A stretch of 64,000 nucleotides of DNA from Salegentibacter salinarum. Its GTDB lineage: Bacteria; Bacteroidota; Bacteroidia; Flavobacteriales; Flavobacteriaceae. Positions 42,304 through 50,592 of the stretch are shown piece by piece. Numbering within the stretch: the stretch's first letter is position 1; every line of letters starts with the position of its first letter. The DNA is taken from NCBI RefSeq assembly GCF_900168115.1, contig NZ_FUZC01000018.1:1-64000 (forward strand), written 5' to 3'. Made by a program: the position numbers and the translations under genes. The notes beneath the pieces were generated by a model that was not told the DNA's origin, ran no database searches, and saw only the letters and a program-made list of their open reading frames with translations.

Positions 42304-43922
42304 TCGTTCTTATTATGGGGTGCGGTTTCTTCGGTTTCGGCTTCTTTGGTCGTTACTTCTTTTTGCTTATGAATTCCACCCAGATGAGGGCTATCCATAT
42401 GCGTTTGAATACCCCCGAAAGGTACTTTTTCTTTGTGATATGCAAAAGTGATGGCCAGGGTTTTTGCTAGGTTCTTATCGCTTAAATTTATCTCCACATC
42501 GTCCATAGTAAATTGTGACGGATGCTCGTAACCACAGGCGTGTGTAATTTCTAAAAGCTCTTTTCTAAATTTGGTGAAATAGTAATTTACCCGCCGTGCT
42601 TTGTCTTTTACATTAATTCCCGCCTGCAACCATTTGTTTTGTGTAGCAACGCCGGTAGGGCAGGTGTTATTGTGGCAGGCCTGCGCCTGTATACAGCCAA
42701 TACTCATCATTGCTTCCCGGGCCACGTTTATGCAATCGGCGCCAAGGGCAAAGGCCATTGCGGCTTTTGCGGGGAACCCGAGTTTCCCACTTCCAATAAA
42801 GACAATTCTATCGGTAATCCCTTCATTCAGAAATATTTTGTAAACATCGGTAAATGCGTAGATCCAAGGTAATGAAACGTGATCGGCAAAACTTGGAGGT
42901 GCGGCCCCGGTTCCGCCTTCGCCACCGTCAATAGTAATAAAATCGGGTCCCCTTTTCGTTTCAGCCATTAGCGTTGCGAGTTCTTCCCATTGATTTAACC
43001 TACCAACGGCCGATTTAATCCCAACCGGGAGGCCGGTCGCTTCAGCGATATCTTCAATAAAATCTACCAATTCTGGAATATTGTCGAAAGCAGAATGATT
43101 TGGAGGGGACAGAATGTCCTGCCCCATAGGAACGTGCCTAATTTCAGAAATCTCTTTAGTAATTTTTGAAGCAGGCAGCACGCCGCCTTTTCCAGGTTTT
43201 GCACCCTGCGAAAGTTTAATTTCAATAGCGCGGATTTGAGGATTCTCTTTTACAAGCGCCACCATCCTATCCATAGAAAAGTTTCCTTTTTCATCCCGAA
43301 CTCCAAAATATCCGGTTCCAAAATGAAAAACCACGTCTGCTCCTTTTTGGTGATATTGCGACAGTCCGCCTTCCCCGGTATTGTGGTAGGCCCCGGCTTC
43401 TTTACAACCTGCGTTTAGAGATTCTATTGCCCTAGCTGAAAGTGAACCAAAGCTCATAGCCGAAACATTGATGATAGAGGCCGGTCTAAACGGACGTTTT
43501 CTTTTGTTAAATTCGCCCATCACTTTTGCACAGGCAATGAAATTTGGGTCTATTCTGTTCGGATGCTTTTCGTCCAGTTTATAAGGAATCATCGCGTTAT
43601 TTATAAAAATATAATGCGTCGAAAAAATATCCTGATCGGTTCCAAAACCTTCGTAATTATTTTCATTTTTCGCAGAGGCATAAATCCAGCCGCGTTCTAC
43701 CCGGTTAAATGGTAATTCTTCCCTGTTGCTGGCCACGATATACTGGCGTAATTCCGGACCAATTCCTTCTAAAAAATACCGCAAATGTCCCACCACGGGA
43801 AAATTATGTTTTATAGTATGTTCCCGATTGAAAAAAATATCTCTAATAGCAATTAAAACAATAACGATAAGAATCCATCCCCACCAGGGAATGCTCGCTA
43901 AAAAATCTAAAATGCTTTCCAT
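42300..43922 (-). CDS. FMN-binding glutamate synthase-like protein (GltB central-domain family)
   Basis: A 540-aa protein with an N-terminal membrane segment (IPWWGWILIVIVLIAI), then the FMN-binding and Fe-S region of glutamate synthase: MSFGSLSARAIESLNAGCKEAGAYHNTGEGG, IEIKLSQGAKPGKGGVLP, TIDGGEGGTGAAPPSFADHVSLPW, and the cysteine cluster SIGCIQAQACHNNTCPTGVATQ. The glutaminase domain of classical GltB is absent, as in the archaeal-type stand-alone proteins. Known members are annotated as glutamate synthase subunits, but the activity of this membrane-tethered form is uncertain. Operon with the M20 peptidase (3 bp upstream) and a DUF gene (4-bp overlap downstream). Confidence 0.88.
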   Translation of the reverse strand: MESILDFLASIPWWGWILIVIVLIAIRDIFFNREHTIKHNFPVVGHLRYFLEGIGPELRQYIVASNREELPFNRVERGWIYASAKNENNYEGFGTDQDIFSTHYIFINNAMIPYKLDEKHPNRIDPNFIACAKVMGEFNKRKRPFRPASIINVSAMSFGSLSARAIESLNAGCKEAGAYHNTGEGGLSQYHQKGADVVFHFGTGYFGVRDEKGNFSMDRMVALVKENPQIRAIEIKLSQGAKPGKGGVLPASKITKEISEIRHVPMGQDILSPPNHSAFDNIPELVDFIEDIAEATGLPVGIKSAVGRLNQWEELATLMAETKRGPDFITIDGGEGGTGAAPPSFADHVSLPWIYAFTDVYKIFLNEGITDRIVFIGSGKLGFPAKAAMAFALGADCINVAREAMMSIGCIQAQACHNNTCPTGVATQNKWLQAGINVKDKARRVNYYFTKFRKELLEITHACGYEHPSQFTMDDVEINLSDKNLAKTLAITFAYHKEKVPFGGIQTHMDSPHLGGIHKQKEVTTKEAETEETAPHNKNE

Positions 43923-43925
43923 AAA

Positions 43926-45206
43926 TTATTGGTTTAGGTAATCTATAGCCAGTTGAGACATTGTTTTTACCCCGACTAACATTCCGCTTTCATCTATGAA
44001 AAAGTCGGGAGTGTGGTGGGGTGCCGGTTCATTGGAATCTAAAGGTTTTCCACCCAGGAAATAATAGAAACCGGGAATTTCTTCCTGGAAGAAAGAGAAA
44101 TCTTCCCCACCGGTTGTTGCTTTGGCCAAAACCACATTTTCTTTTCCTGCTACCTTTTGTAAAGTCGGTAGCATTTTGCTGGTAAGTTCGGGGTCGTTAT
44201 AAGTAATCGCGGTATTATTCTGAATTTCAACCGTAGCTTCCCCGCCATAAGCTTTAGCAATTGCAGGAACCATATCGTTCATTCTTTTTAGAATTAATGC
44301 TTTCATATCAGGATCCAAAGTTCTTATCGTCCCGATCATTTCAGCGGATTCCGGAATAATATTAAAACGAATACCGCTGGTGATTTTACCTACAGAAATC
44401 ACCGCCGCAGCATCAACGAGTTTAGATTCCCTGCTAATTATGGTTTGCAAACCATCGATAATTTTTGCTGAAATTAAAATAGGATCTGTACCACTCCAGG
44501 GCGCTGAACCGTGGGTTTGTTTTCCTTTGACATTTATTACAAAACGCTCCACCGCTGCCATAGTACCTTCAGGCTTATACTTAATAGTTCCCACAGGAGT
44601 TTCTGAATTTATATGAAGTCCGAAAATCGCATCGACATCCGGATTTTTTAGTACGCCTTCTTTTATCATGAGGGATGCTCCGCCTTCTTCACCCGGCGGC
44701 GGACCTTCTTCCGCGGGTTGAAATATAAATTTTACCGTTCCGTTTATCTTGTCTTTGTTTTTTGAAAGTATTTCTGCAACGCCCATCATAATCGCAATAT
44801 GTGTATCGTGTCCGCAAGCGTGCATCACCCCCGTTTCTGAGCCTAAAAACTCCGTGCGCACTTCAGATTTGAAAGGAAGGTCATTTCTTTCGGTTACCGG
44901 TAGTGCGTCAATATCGGCTCTTAAAGCGACAGTTTTTCCCTCATTACCGCCTTTTAGAATTCCTACTACTCCGGTTTTAGCTATGCCGGTGGTGGTTTCT
45001 ATTCCAAGACTTTTTAAATGAGCTGCGATTTTTTTTGCGGTTTCGGTTTCGCGATTCGAAAGTTCAGGATTTTGGTGAAAATCCCTTCGCCAGGAAATTA
45101 CCTGTTCTTCTATCTCTTCGGCCGCGGAATTGATTTCGGGATAAATTTCCTGCGCCGCTAAATTAAAGCTGAAAAGCCCGAGAAGGCTGAATATAATTTT
45201 TTTCAT
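43926..45206 (-). CDS. Secreted M20-family amidohydrolase
   Basis: With ATG at 45206 the product is 426 aa and begins with a signal peptide (KKIIFSLLGLFSFNLAAQ). M20D amidohydrolase motifs follow: WRRDFHQNPELSNRE, ALRADIDALPV, MHACGHDTHIAIMMG, QPAEEGPPPGEEGGASLM, GLHINSETPVGTI and TTGGEDFSFFQEEIPGFYYFLGG. Relatives cleave N-acyl amino acids, hippurate or indole-acetyl amino acids. A longer in-frame ATG at 45353 would place 49 unrelated residues before the signal peptide, so it is rejected. It leads the operon with the glutamate synthase-like and DUF genes. Confidence 0.9.
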   Translation of the reverse strand: MKKIIFSLLGLFSFNLAAQEIYPEINSAAEEIEEQVISWRRDFHQNPELSNRETETAKKIAAHLKSLGIETTTGIAKTGVVGILKGGNEGKTVALRADIDALPVTERNDLPFKSEVRTEFLGSETGVMHACGHDTHIAIMMGVAEILSKNKDKINGTVKFIFQPAEEGPPPGEEGGASLMIKEGVLKNPDVDAIFGLHINSETPVGTIKYKPEGTMAAVERFVINVKGKQTHGSAPWSGTDPILISAKIIDGLQTIISRESKLVDAAAVISVGKITSGIRFNIIPESAEMIGTIRTLDPDMKALILKRMNDMVPAIAKAYGGEATVEIQNNTAITYNDPELTSKMLPTLQKVAGKENVVLAKATTGGEDFSFFQEEIPGFYYFLGGKPLDSNEPAPHHTPDFFIDESGMLVGVKTMSQLAIDYLNQ

Positions 45207-45289
45207 AGTAAGTTTTATTTCGCGCTCAATTGGATTGCAGAATTTTAAAGATATTAAAAACTTAAACAATTGCTCAAAGCTAATCTGAG

Positions 45290-45304
45290 TTTGTTTAAAA
45301 CAAA
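45290..45304. promoter_or_regulatory. 15-bp palindrome between the M20 and UvrD genes
   Basis: TTTGTTT (45290-45296), central A, AAACAAA (45298-45304): perfect 7-bp arms in the divergent promoter region. It shares TTTGTTTAA with the inverted repeats upstream of the TetR gene at 24045. The string AAAACTTAAACAA also occurs both here (about 45257-45269) and at about 24067-24079. It could be an operator; chance is possible in AT-rich DNA. Confidence 0.3.
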
Positions 45305-45370
45305 GTAGGTTTACGGGTTTATAAATTGTATCATTTTGGTTAATTTCACGCATTTAAAAAACTGAAGAGA

Positions 45371-47692
45371 TTGGAAGCTTATTTAGCCGAATTAAATGAC
45401 GCACAGCGCGCGCCGGTATTGCAAAAGGACGGCGCAATGATTGTAATTGCAGGAGCCGGATCTGGGAAAACCCGGGTGCTTACCTACCGTATTGCTTACC
45501 TTATGAGCCAGGGAGTAGATCCTTTTAATATTTTATCGCTCACCTTTACCAATAAAGCTGCCCGGGAGATGAAAACCCGTATCGCTAAAATTGTGGGTAA
45601 CAGTGAAGCGAAAAATCTTTGGATGGGGACTTTTCATTCTATTTTTGCTAAGATTTTACGTTTTGAGGCTGATAAACTAGGCTATCCGTCAAACTTCACT
45701 ATTTACGATACTCAAGATTCTCAAAGCGTGATTAGGGCGATTATTAAAGATATGCGCCTGGATAAAGACGTTTATAAATATAAACAGGTTTACAGCCGTA
45801 TTTCTTCCTATAAAAATAGTTTAATTACCGTAAAAGCTTATTTCCAAAATCCGGAATTGAAAGAGGCCGATGCGATGTCTAAAAAGCCACGTCTTGGTGA
45901 AATCTATCAGGAATATGTGGAGCGTTGTTTTAAAGCTGGCGCGATGGATTTCGATGATCTTTTGCTGAAAACCAATGAACTTTTAAATCGTTTTCCTGAA
46001 GTGCTTCATAAATACCAGAATCGTTTTAGATATATTCTGGTAGATGAGTACCAGGATACCAATCATTCGCAGTATTTAATTGTAAAAGCACTCTCAGATA
46101 AATTTCAGAATATATGTGTAGTAGGTGATGATGCGCAGAGTATTTATGCATTCCGCGGAGCGAATATCAACAATATTCTGAACTTTCAGAAAGATTATGA
46201 TAACGTACAAATGTACCGGTTAGAGCAAAATTACCGTTCTACCAAAAATATTGTAAAGGCAGCAAACTCCATAATTGAAAAAAATAAAACCAAACTGGAA
46301 AAAATAGTTTGGACAGCTAATGATGAAGGGCCAAAAATCGTGGTGAATCGCTTGCTAACCGATGGGGAAGAGGGCCGATTTGTTGCCAGTTCTATATTTG
46401 AGAACCGAATGCAAAATCAGATGAGTAATGGCGATTTTGCTATTCTCTATCGAACCAACGCGCAAAGTAGGGCGATGGAAGACGCGCTTAGGAAAAAGGA
46501 AATTCCGTATAGAATTTATGGCGGACTTTCATTCTACCAGCGTAAAGAAATTAAAGATGTCCTGTCTTATTTAAGATTACTGATCAACCCAAAAGATGAA
46601 GAAGCTTTAAAGAGGATAATTAATTATCCGGCTCGAGGAATTGGGCAGACCACCATGGATAGGTTAAGCATTGCGGGAAATCAATATGGGAAAACCATTT
46701 TTGAAATTATTGAAAATATAGATCATCTGGATCTAAAGATCAATAAAAGTACACAGACCAAGCTGAATAATTTCGTGAATATGATTAAGAGTTTCACGAT
46801 TTTAGCCGAAAATGCCGATGCCTTTACTGTTGCAGATACTGTGGCCAAAAAAACAGGATTGGTTCAGGAATTAAAGAAAGATGGTACTCCAGAAGGTATT
46901 GCTAGGATTGAAAATATAGAAGAATTACTTAACGGGATTAAAGATTTTGTGGAAGGCCAAAAAGAACTGGCTGATGCTGATGGTTCTTTAGCTGAATTCC
47001 TGGAAGATGTCGCGCTTGCAACTGATATGGATAAAGATACCGGTGATGACGACCGCGTGGCGTTAATGACCATTCACCTGGCAAAAGGACTGGAATTTCC
47101 CTATGTATATATTGTTGGGTTGGAAGAAGATCTGTTTCCTTCAGGAATGAGTATGAATACCCGAAGTGAACTTGAAGAAGAACGGCGTTTATTCTACGTA
47201 GCACTCACCCGGGCCGAAAAACAGGCTTACCTAACCTATACTCAGTCCCGATACCGCTGGGGAAAATTGGTAGATGCCGAACCGAGTAGGTTTATTGAAG
47301 AGGTAGACGAGCAGTATATGGATTATATGATTCCGCAGGATGATTATAAATACAAGCCGCTTATTGATACCGATATTTTTGGTGATGATATTGATAAAAG
47401 TAAATTAAGACAGAGCAAACCTAAAAAGGGAACTCCGCCACCGGCGCATAAACCGAGTGAATCGCAGTTAAGAAAACTTCGAAAACTAAAACCGGCCAGC
47501 CCCGAGCCTCAAAAAGCTACAAATGCAATAAAACTTGAAGTTGGGAATGAGGTAGAGCATATGCGTTTTGGCAAAGGAAAAGTGCTCGCTATAGATGGGG
47601 TAGGGCAGGACAAAAAAGCCGAAATTGATTTTGAAAACGGTGGAATTAAAAAATTACTTTTAAGATTTGCCAAGCTGAAATTGATCTCTTAA
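45371..47692 (+). CDS. pcrA: UvrD/PcrA-type ATP-dependent DNA helicase
   Basis: A 773-aa superfamily 1A helicase for repair and replication restart. Motifs: Walker A AGAGSGKT (27-34), TFTNKAAREMKTRI, FHSIFAKIL, VDEYQDTNHSQY, VVGDDAQSIYAFRGA, QNYRST, and lobe 2B LMTIHLAKGLEFPYVYIVGLEEDLFP and EEERRLFYVALTRAEK. The C-terminal tail ends with a small basic/Tudor-like segment (VGNEVEHMRFGKGKVLAIDG), as in PcrA. The start is TTG at 45371: no in-frame ATG occurs before the Q motif (LNDAQRAPV). The gene is followed by a strong terminator. Confidence 0.93.
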   Translation: MEAYLAELNDAQRAPVLQKDGAMIVIAGAGSGKTRVLTYRIAYLMSQGVDPFNILSLTFTNKAAREMKTRIAKIVGNSEAKNLWMGTFHSIFAKILRFEADKLGYPSNFTIYDTQDSQSVIRAIIKDMRLDKDVYKYKQVYSRISSYKNSLITVKAYFQNPELKEADAMSKKPRLGEIYQEYVERCFKAGAMDFDDLLLKTNELLNRFPEVLHKYQNRFRYILVDEYQDTNHSQYLIVKALSDKFQNICVVGDDAQSIYAFRGANINNILNFQKDYDNVQMYRLEQNYRSTKNIVKAANSIIEKNKTKLEKIVWTANDEGPKIVVNRLLTDGEEGRFVASSIFENRMQNQMSNGDFAILYRTNAQSRAMEDALRKKEIPYRIYGGLSFYQRKEIKDVLSYLRLLINPKDEEALKRIINYPARGIGQTTMDRLSIAGNQYGKTIFEIIENIDHLDLKINKSTQTKLNNFVNMIKSFTILAENADAFTVADTVAKKTGLVQELKKDGTPEGIARIENIEELLNGIKDFVEGQKELADADGSLAEFLEDVALATDMDKDTGDDDRVALMTIHLAKGLEFPYVYIVGLEEDLFPSGMSMNTRSELEEERRLFYVALTRAEKQAYLTYTQSRYRWGKLVDAEPSRFIEEVDEQYMDYMIPQDDYKYKPLIDTDIFGDDIDKSKLRQSKPKKGTPPPAHKPSESQLRKLRKLKPASPEPQKATNAIKLEVGNEVEHMRFGKGKVLAIDGVGQDKKAEIDFENGGIKKLLLRFAKLKLIS

Positions 47693-47714
47693 ACTCGTTA
47701 AACTTCTGTTATAT

Positions 47715-47742
47715 AAAGCCGCTTCATGCGGCTTTCTTTTTA
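47715..47742 (+). terminator. Rho-independent terminator after the UvrD/PcrA gene
   Basis: Perfect 8-bp stem AAAGCCGC (47715-47722) / GCGGCTTT (47728-47735), loop TTCAT, then CTTTTT. Confidence 0.85.
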
Positions 47743-47757
47743 ACTTCAAAATAAAAA

Positions 47758-47970
47758 ATGATTAGAGAAGGAAGCACTGTAAGTTGGGAATGGGGAAATG
47801 GAAAGGCTGAAGGGAAAGTCACTGAAACTTACACCAAGGAAATCAACAAAACAATAGCCGGCATTGAAATTACCCGAAAAGGCGAAGAAGGCAATAAAGC
47901 ACTTTTCATAGAACAGGAGGATGGAAGTAAAGTGCTGAAGCTGGAAAGTGAAGTTTCTAAATTAGATTAG
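47758..47970 (+). CDS. DUF2945 (Tudor-like) small protein
   Basis: A 70-aa soluble protein: IREGSTVSWEWGNGKAEGKVTETYTKEINKTIAGIEITRKGEEGNKALFIEQEDGSKVLKLESEVSKL. The GxxVSWxWGNGxAxGxV opening and the GNKALFIEQEDGSKVLKLxSEV stretch fit the DUF2945/hypervirulence-associated Tudor-like family, a small beta barrel of unknown role. It sits between the UvrD terminator and the threonylcarbamoyl-AMP synthase gene, 65 bp upstream of the latter, so it may share its transcript. Confidence 0.82.
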   Translation: MIREGSTVSWEWGNGKAEGKVTETYTKEINKTIAGIEITRKGEEGNKALFIEQEDGSKVLKLESEVSKLD

Positions 47971-48035
47971 TTAGTCTATTTCAAAAATATCTGCACGAAA
48001 ATTTGTAAATTCTCAATTACTAAAAAATTATAATT

Positions 48036-48656
48036 ATGGCTGAATTACTTAAAATTTATGACGAAAATCCGAGTCAGAAACATATTAATAAAGTAGTAGA
48101 AGTCCTAAGAAAAGGGGGGCTTATAATTTATCCAACGGATACTGTTTATGGTCTTGGGTGTGATATAACCAATACCTCGGCATTAGAAAAAATCGCCCAG
48201 ATCAAGGGCGTAAAACTTGAAAAGGCTAATTTCTCTTTTATTTGTGAAGATTTAAGCAATCTTTCAGATTATGTGAAACAAATAGATTCTGCAACTTTTA
48301 AAGTGCTGAAAAGAAATCTTCCCGGCCCTTATACGTTTATTTTACCCGGAAATAATAACCTTCCAAATGTTTTTAAAAAGAAGAAAACAGTAGGGATTAG
48401 GGTGCCCGATAATGCGATTTGTAAAAGTATTGTCGCCACTTTGGGGAATCCGATTGTTTCTACCTCTATTTACGATGAAGATGAAGTTATAGAATACACC
48501 ACAGATCCTGAATTAATTAAAGAAAAATGGGATCATCTCGTAGACCTGGTAATTGATGGTGGTTATGGTGACAATATCCCTTCAACTGTTATCGATCTTA
48601 CAAATTCAGAACCTGAAGTAATAAGAGAAGGAAAAGGAAGCATTGAAATTATGTAG
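48036..48656 (+). CDS. L-threonylcarbamoyladenylate synthase (Sua5/YrdC/YciO family)
   Basis: A 206-aa YrdC-fold protein. The nucleotide/threonine site includes LRKGGLIIYPTDTVYGLGCDITN, KGVKLEKANFSFICEDLSNLSDYV, KRNLPGPYTFILPG, VGIRVPDN and PIVSTSIYDED, ending PSTVIDLTNSEPEVIREGKGSI. Sua5/TsaC make threonylcarbamoyl-AMP for the t6A37 tRNA modification. The KGVKLEKANFSF stretch differs from TsaC (KxRP..KP) and looks YciO-like, so YciO is an alternative. It is followed by a strong terminator. Confidence 0.82.
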   Translation: MAELLKIYDENPSQKHINKVVEVLRKGGLIIYPTDTVYGLGCDITNTSALEKIAQIKGVKLEKANFSFICEDLSNLSDYVKQIDSATFKVLKRNLPGPYTFILPGNNNLPNVFKKKKTVGIRVPDNAICKSIVATLGNPIVSTSIYDEDEVIEYTTDPELIKEKWDHLVDLVIDGGYGDNIPSTVIDLTNSEPEVIREGKGSIEIM

Positions 48657-48686
48657 TTTTTAATTTAAATTTTTGATTACACGTTA

Positions 48687-48717
48687 AAAGCCTGCTAAAT
48701 GCAGGCTTTACTTTTTT
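48687..48717 (+). terminator. Rho-independent terminator after the Sua5/YciO-like gene
   Basis: AAAGCCTGC (48687-48695) pairs perfectly with GCAGGCTTT (48701-48709), loop TAAAT, then a T-run to 48717. Confidence 0.85.
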
Positions 48718-48757
48718 ATAGCGCGTTTTAGTACATAACTTAATAAAAAAATAGGCT

Positions 48758-49594
48758 ATGAATTATATAGAGACTAAAAACGAAGAGAAAGGAAATAAGA
48801 TTAAACTTTTCTACGAAGATTATGGTGAAGGGCAACCGGTGATTCTAATTCACGGCTGGCCATTAAGTCATAGAATGTGGGAATACCAGGTAGAGAAAAT
48901 TGTAGATGCAGGGTTTAGATGTATAAGCTATGACCGCCGCGGCTTTGGAGACAGCGATAAACCTTGGAAAGGTTATGATTACGATACTTTGGCTTCAGAT
49001 TTAAACGATGTTATTACCGTATTAGGACTTTCAAAAACAATTCTTGTAGGTTTCTCTATGGGTGGAGGAGAAGTAGCCCGCTTTATTGGAAAATACGGAA
49101 CCGCGAATATTGAAAAAGCCGCGTTGGTTTCAGCCGTCCCGCCCTTTATGTTGAAAACCGATGATAATCCTGATGGGGTCAACAAAGAAGTTTTTGAAGG
49201 ATTTAAAGAAGAAATTAGAAAAGATCGCGCAGGCTTTTTAGCTGGTTTTGGTGATAAGTTTTACAACTTCAACAAAAATAAAGATCGTATTAGTGAAGAC
49301 CAGAAACATTATGACTGGAGTATTGCTTGTAAAGCTTCGGCTAAAGCAACCTTAGATTGTGTAGATTCTTTCGGTTTAACCGATTTTAGGGAAGATCTAA
49401 AAGAGTTTGATGTGCCTACCTTAATTGTTCACGGAGATGACGATGAAATTGTTCCTATAGAGCTTGCCGGGAAGAAAAGTAAGGAGTTAATTAAGAATAG
49501 TACTTATGAAGTAATTAAAGGTGCGCCTCATGGCTTGGTAATGACGCATAAGAAAGAATTTAATGAAATATTATTGCGTTTCTTGAAATCCTAA
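48758..49594 (+). CDS. Alpha/beta hydrolase (non-haem haloperoxidase/esterase-like)
   Basis: A 278-aa cytosolic alpha/beta hydrolase. Motifs: oxyanion HGWPLSHRMWEYQ, YDRRGFGDSDKPWKGYDYDTLASDLNDVI, nucleophile VGFSMGGGEVARF (Ser), acid in VHGDDDEIVPIE and His in GAPHGLVMTH. This layout matches the cofactor-free haloperoxidase/aryl-esterase group (perhydrolase side reaction), which in vivo are usually esterases. Monocistronic between two terminators (48687 and 49618). Confidence 0.87.
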   Translation: MNYIETKNEEKGNKIKLFYEDYGEGQPVILIHGWPLSHRMWEYQVEKIVDAGFRCISYDRRGFGDSDKPWKGYDYDTLASDLNDVITVLGLSKTILVGFSMGGGEVARFIGKYGTANIEKAALVSAVPPFMLKTDDNPDGVNKEVFEGFKEEIRKDRAGFLAGFGDKFYNFNKNKDRISEDQKHYDWSIACKASAKATLDCVDSFGLTDFREDLKEFDVPTLIVHGDDDEIVPIELAGKKSKELIKNSTYEVIKGAPHGLVMTHKKEFNEILLRFLKS

Positions 49595-49617
49595 TCGCAG
49601 AAATATTTTAGAAACAA

Positions 49618-49641
49618 AAAACCCCGCAATAGCGGGGTTTT
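49618..49641. terminator. Bidirectional terminator between the hydrolase and OmpA genes
   Basis: Perfect 10-bp GC-rich stem AAAACCCCGC (49618-49627) / GCGGGGTTTT (49632-49641), loop AATA. A-run on the left and T-run on the right, so it can work for both convergent genes. Confidence 0.85.
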
Positions 49642-49668
49642 CTTATAATATATCGGAAATAAATCAGC

Positions 49669-50502
49669 TTATTCAGCAGCTTCCATTCCTTCTTCGATCA
49701 TTCCGTAGAACTGGTCTAATTTTGGAAGTACAACAATTCTTGTTCTTCTGTTTTTAGCACGCCCTTCTTCAGTATCATTAGAAGCAACAGGAACGTAGTA
49801 ACTTCTACCAGCGGCAGTCATTCTAGCTGGCTCTACACCAAATTCGTCCTGAAGAATTCTTACTACAGAAGTAGCTCTTTTTACACTAAGATCCCAGTTA
49901 TCTTCAAACATTGAAGTTTTGATAGCTTTATCATCAGTATGCCCTTCTACCATAAACTCGATGTCCGGCTTGTTTTTCACTACAGTAGCTACTTTACCAA
50001 GTACTTCTTTAGCACGATTGGTTACATTATATCTACCACTGTCAAATAAAAGTTTATCTGAAATAGAAACGTAAACCACCCCTTTTTCAACATTTATCTC
50101 AATGTCTTCGTCAGCCATATTTCCTAACGCTCCTTTTAAACTTGTTACAAGAGCTAAAGTTACAGAGTCTTTTTTGTTAATAGCATCACGCATTCTGGTA
50201 ATAGCCATATCCTTTTCTTTAATGCTCTCAAGAGAACGCTCAAGGTTTTCAGCTTCTTTCTTAGAAAGGGTAGCAAGGTCACCTACATTGTTTAACAAGG
50301 CCGCGTTGGTGTTGTTAAGTCTTGAAATTTGCTGATTCAGGTTTTGTTTGTCTTCTAAACACGCGTTTAATTTAATAGTCGCGGTATTTAGTTCATCCTG
50401 AGTTTGTTGTTGTTTTTCTTCCAGCTCGGCGTATTTTTTATTAGATACGCAAGAGGAGAACAAAAGAACGGCGGTTGCCGATAAAAGCATAATTCGTTTC
50501 AT
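49669..50502 (-). CDS. OmpA/MotB-family lipoprotein
   Basis: A 277-aa envelope protein. The signal peptide ends in a lipobox LFSSC (Cys18). Residues about 25-120 form a long coiled coil (ELEEKQQQTQDELNTATIKL through ERSLESIKEKDMAITRMRDAI). Residues about 135-260 are an OmpA-like peptidoglycan-binding domain: DKLLFDSGRYNVTNRAKEVL, FMVEGHTDDKAI, LSVKRATSVVRIL, RMTAAGRSYYVPVASN and AKNRRTRIVV. It presumably links the outer membrane to the cell wall, like Pal/OmpA-type lipoproteins. Single gene with its own -7 box and a terminator. Confidence 0.92.
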   Translation of the reverse strand: MKRIMLLSATAVLLFSSCVSNKKYAELEEKQQQTQDELNTATIKLNACLEDKQNLNQQISRLNNTNAALLNNVGDLATLSKKEAENLERSLESIKEKDMAITRMRDAINKKDSVTLALVTSLKGALGNMADEDIEINVEKGVVYVSISDKLLFDSGRYNVTNRAKEVLGKVATVVKNKPDIEFMVEGHTDDKAIKTSMFEDNWDLSVKRATSVVRILQDEFGVEPARMTAAGRSYYVPVASNDTEEGRAKNRRTRIVVLPKLDQFYGMIEEGMEAAE

Positions 50503-50534
50503 AATCTTGTAATTGTTATTAATGTTAGATGATT

Positions 50535-50542
50535 CAAAAGTA
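50535..50542 (-). promoter_or_regulatory. Putative -7 box of the OmpA lipoprotein gene
   Basis: On the minus strand TACTTTTG matches TAnnTTTG exactly. A T-rich stretch lies at about the -33 distance, without a clean TTTG. The leader to ATG 50502 would be about 25 nt. Confidence 0.45.
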
Positions 50543-50592
50543 TCAAAAAAATGTAAAGCGGAAAAAGAAGCTTTAACATAAGTTTGAATACT

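Noticed and set aside
45207-45353. Upstream in-frame extension of the M20 gene to ATG at 45353
   Set aside because: Would put 49 unrelated residues in front of an obvious signal peptide; the ATG at 45206 is the sensible start.
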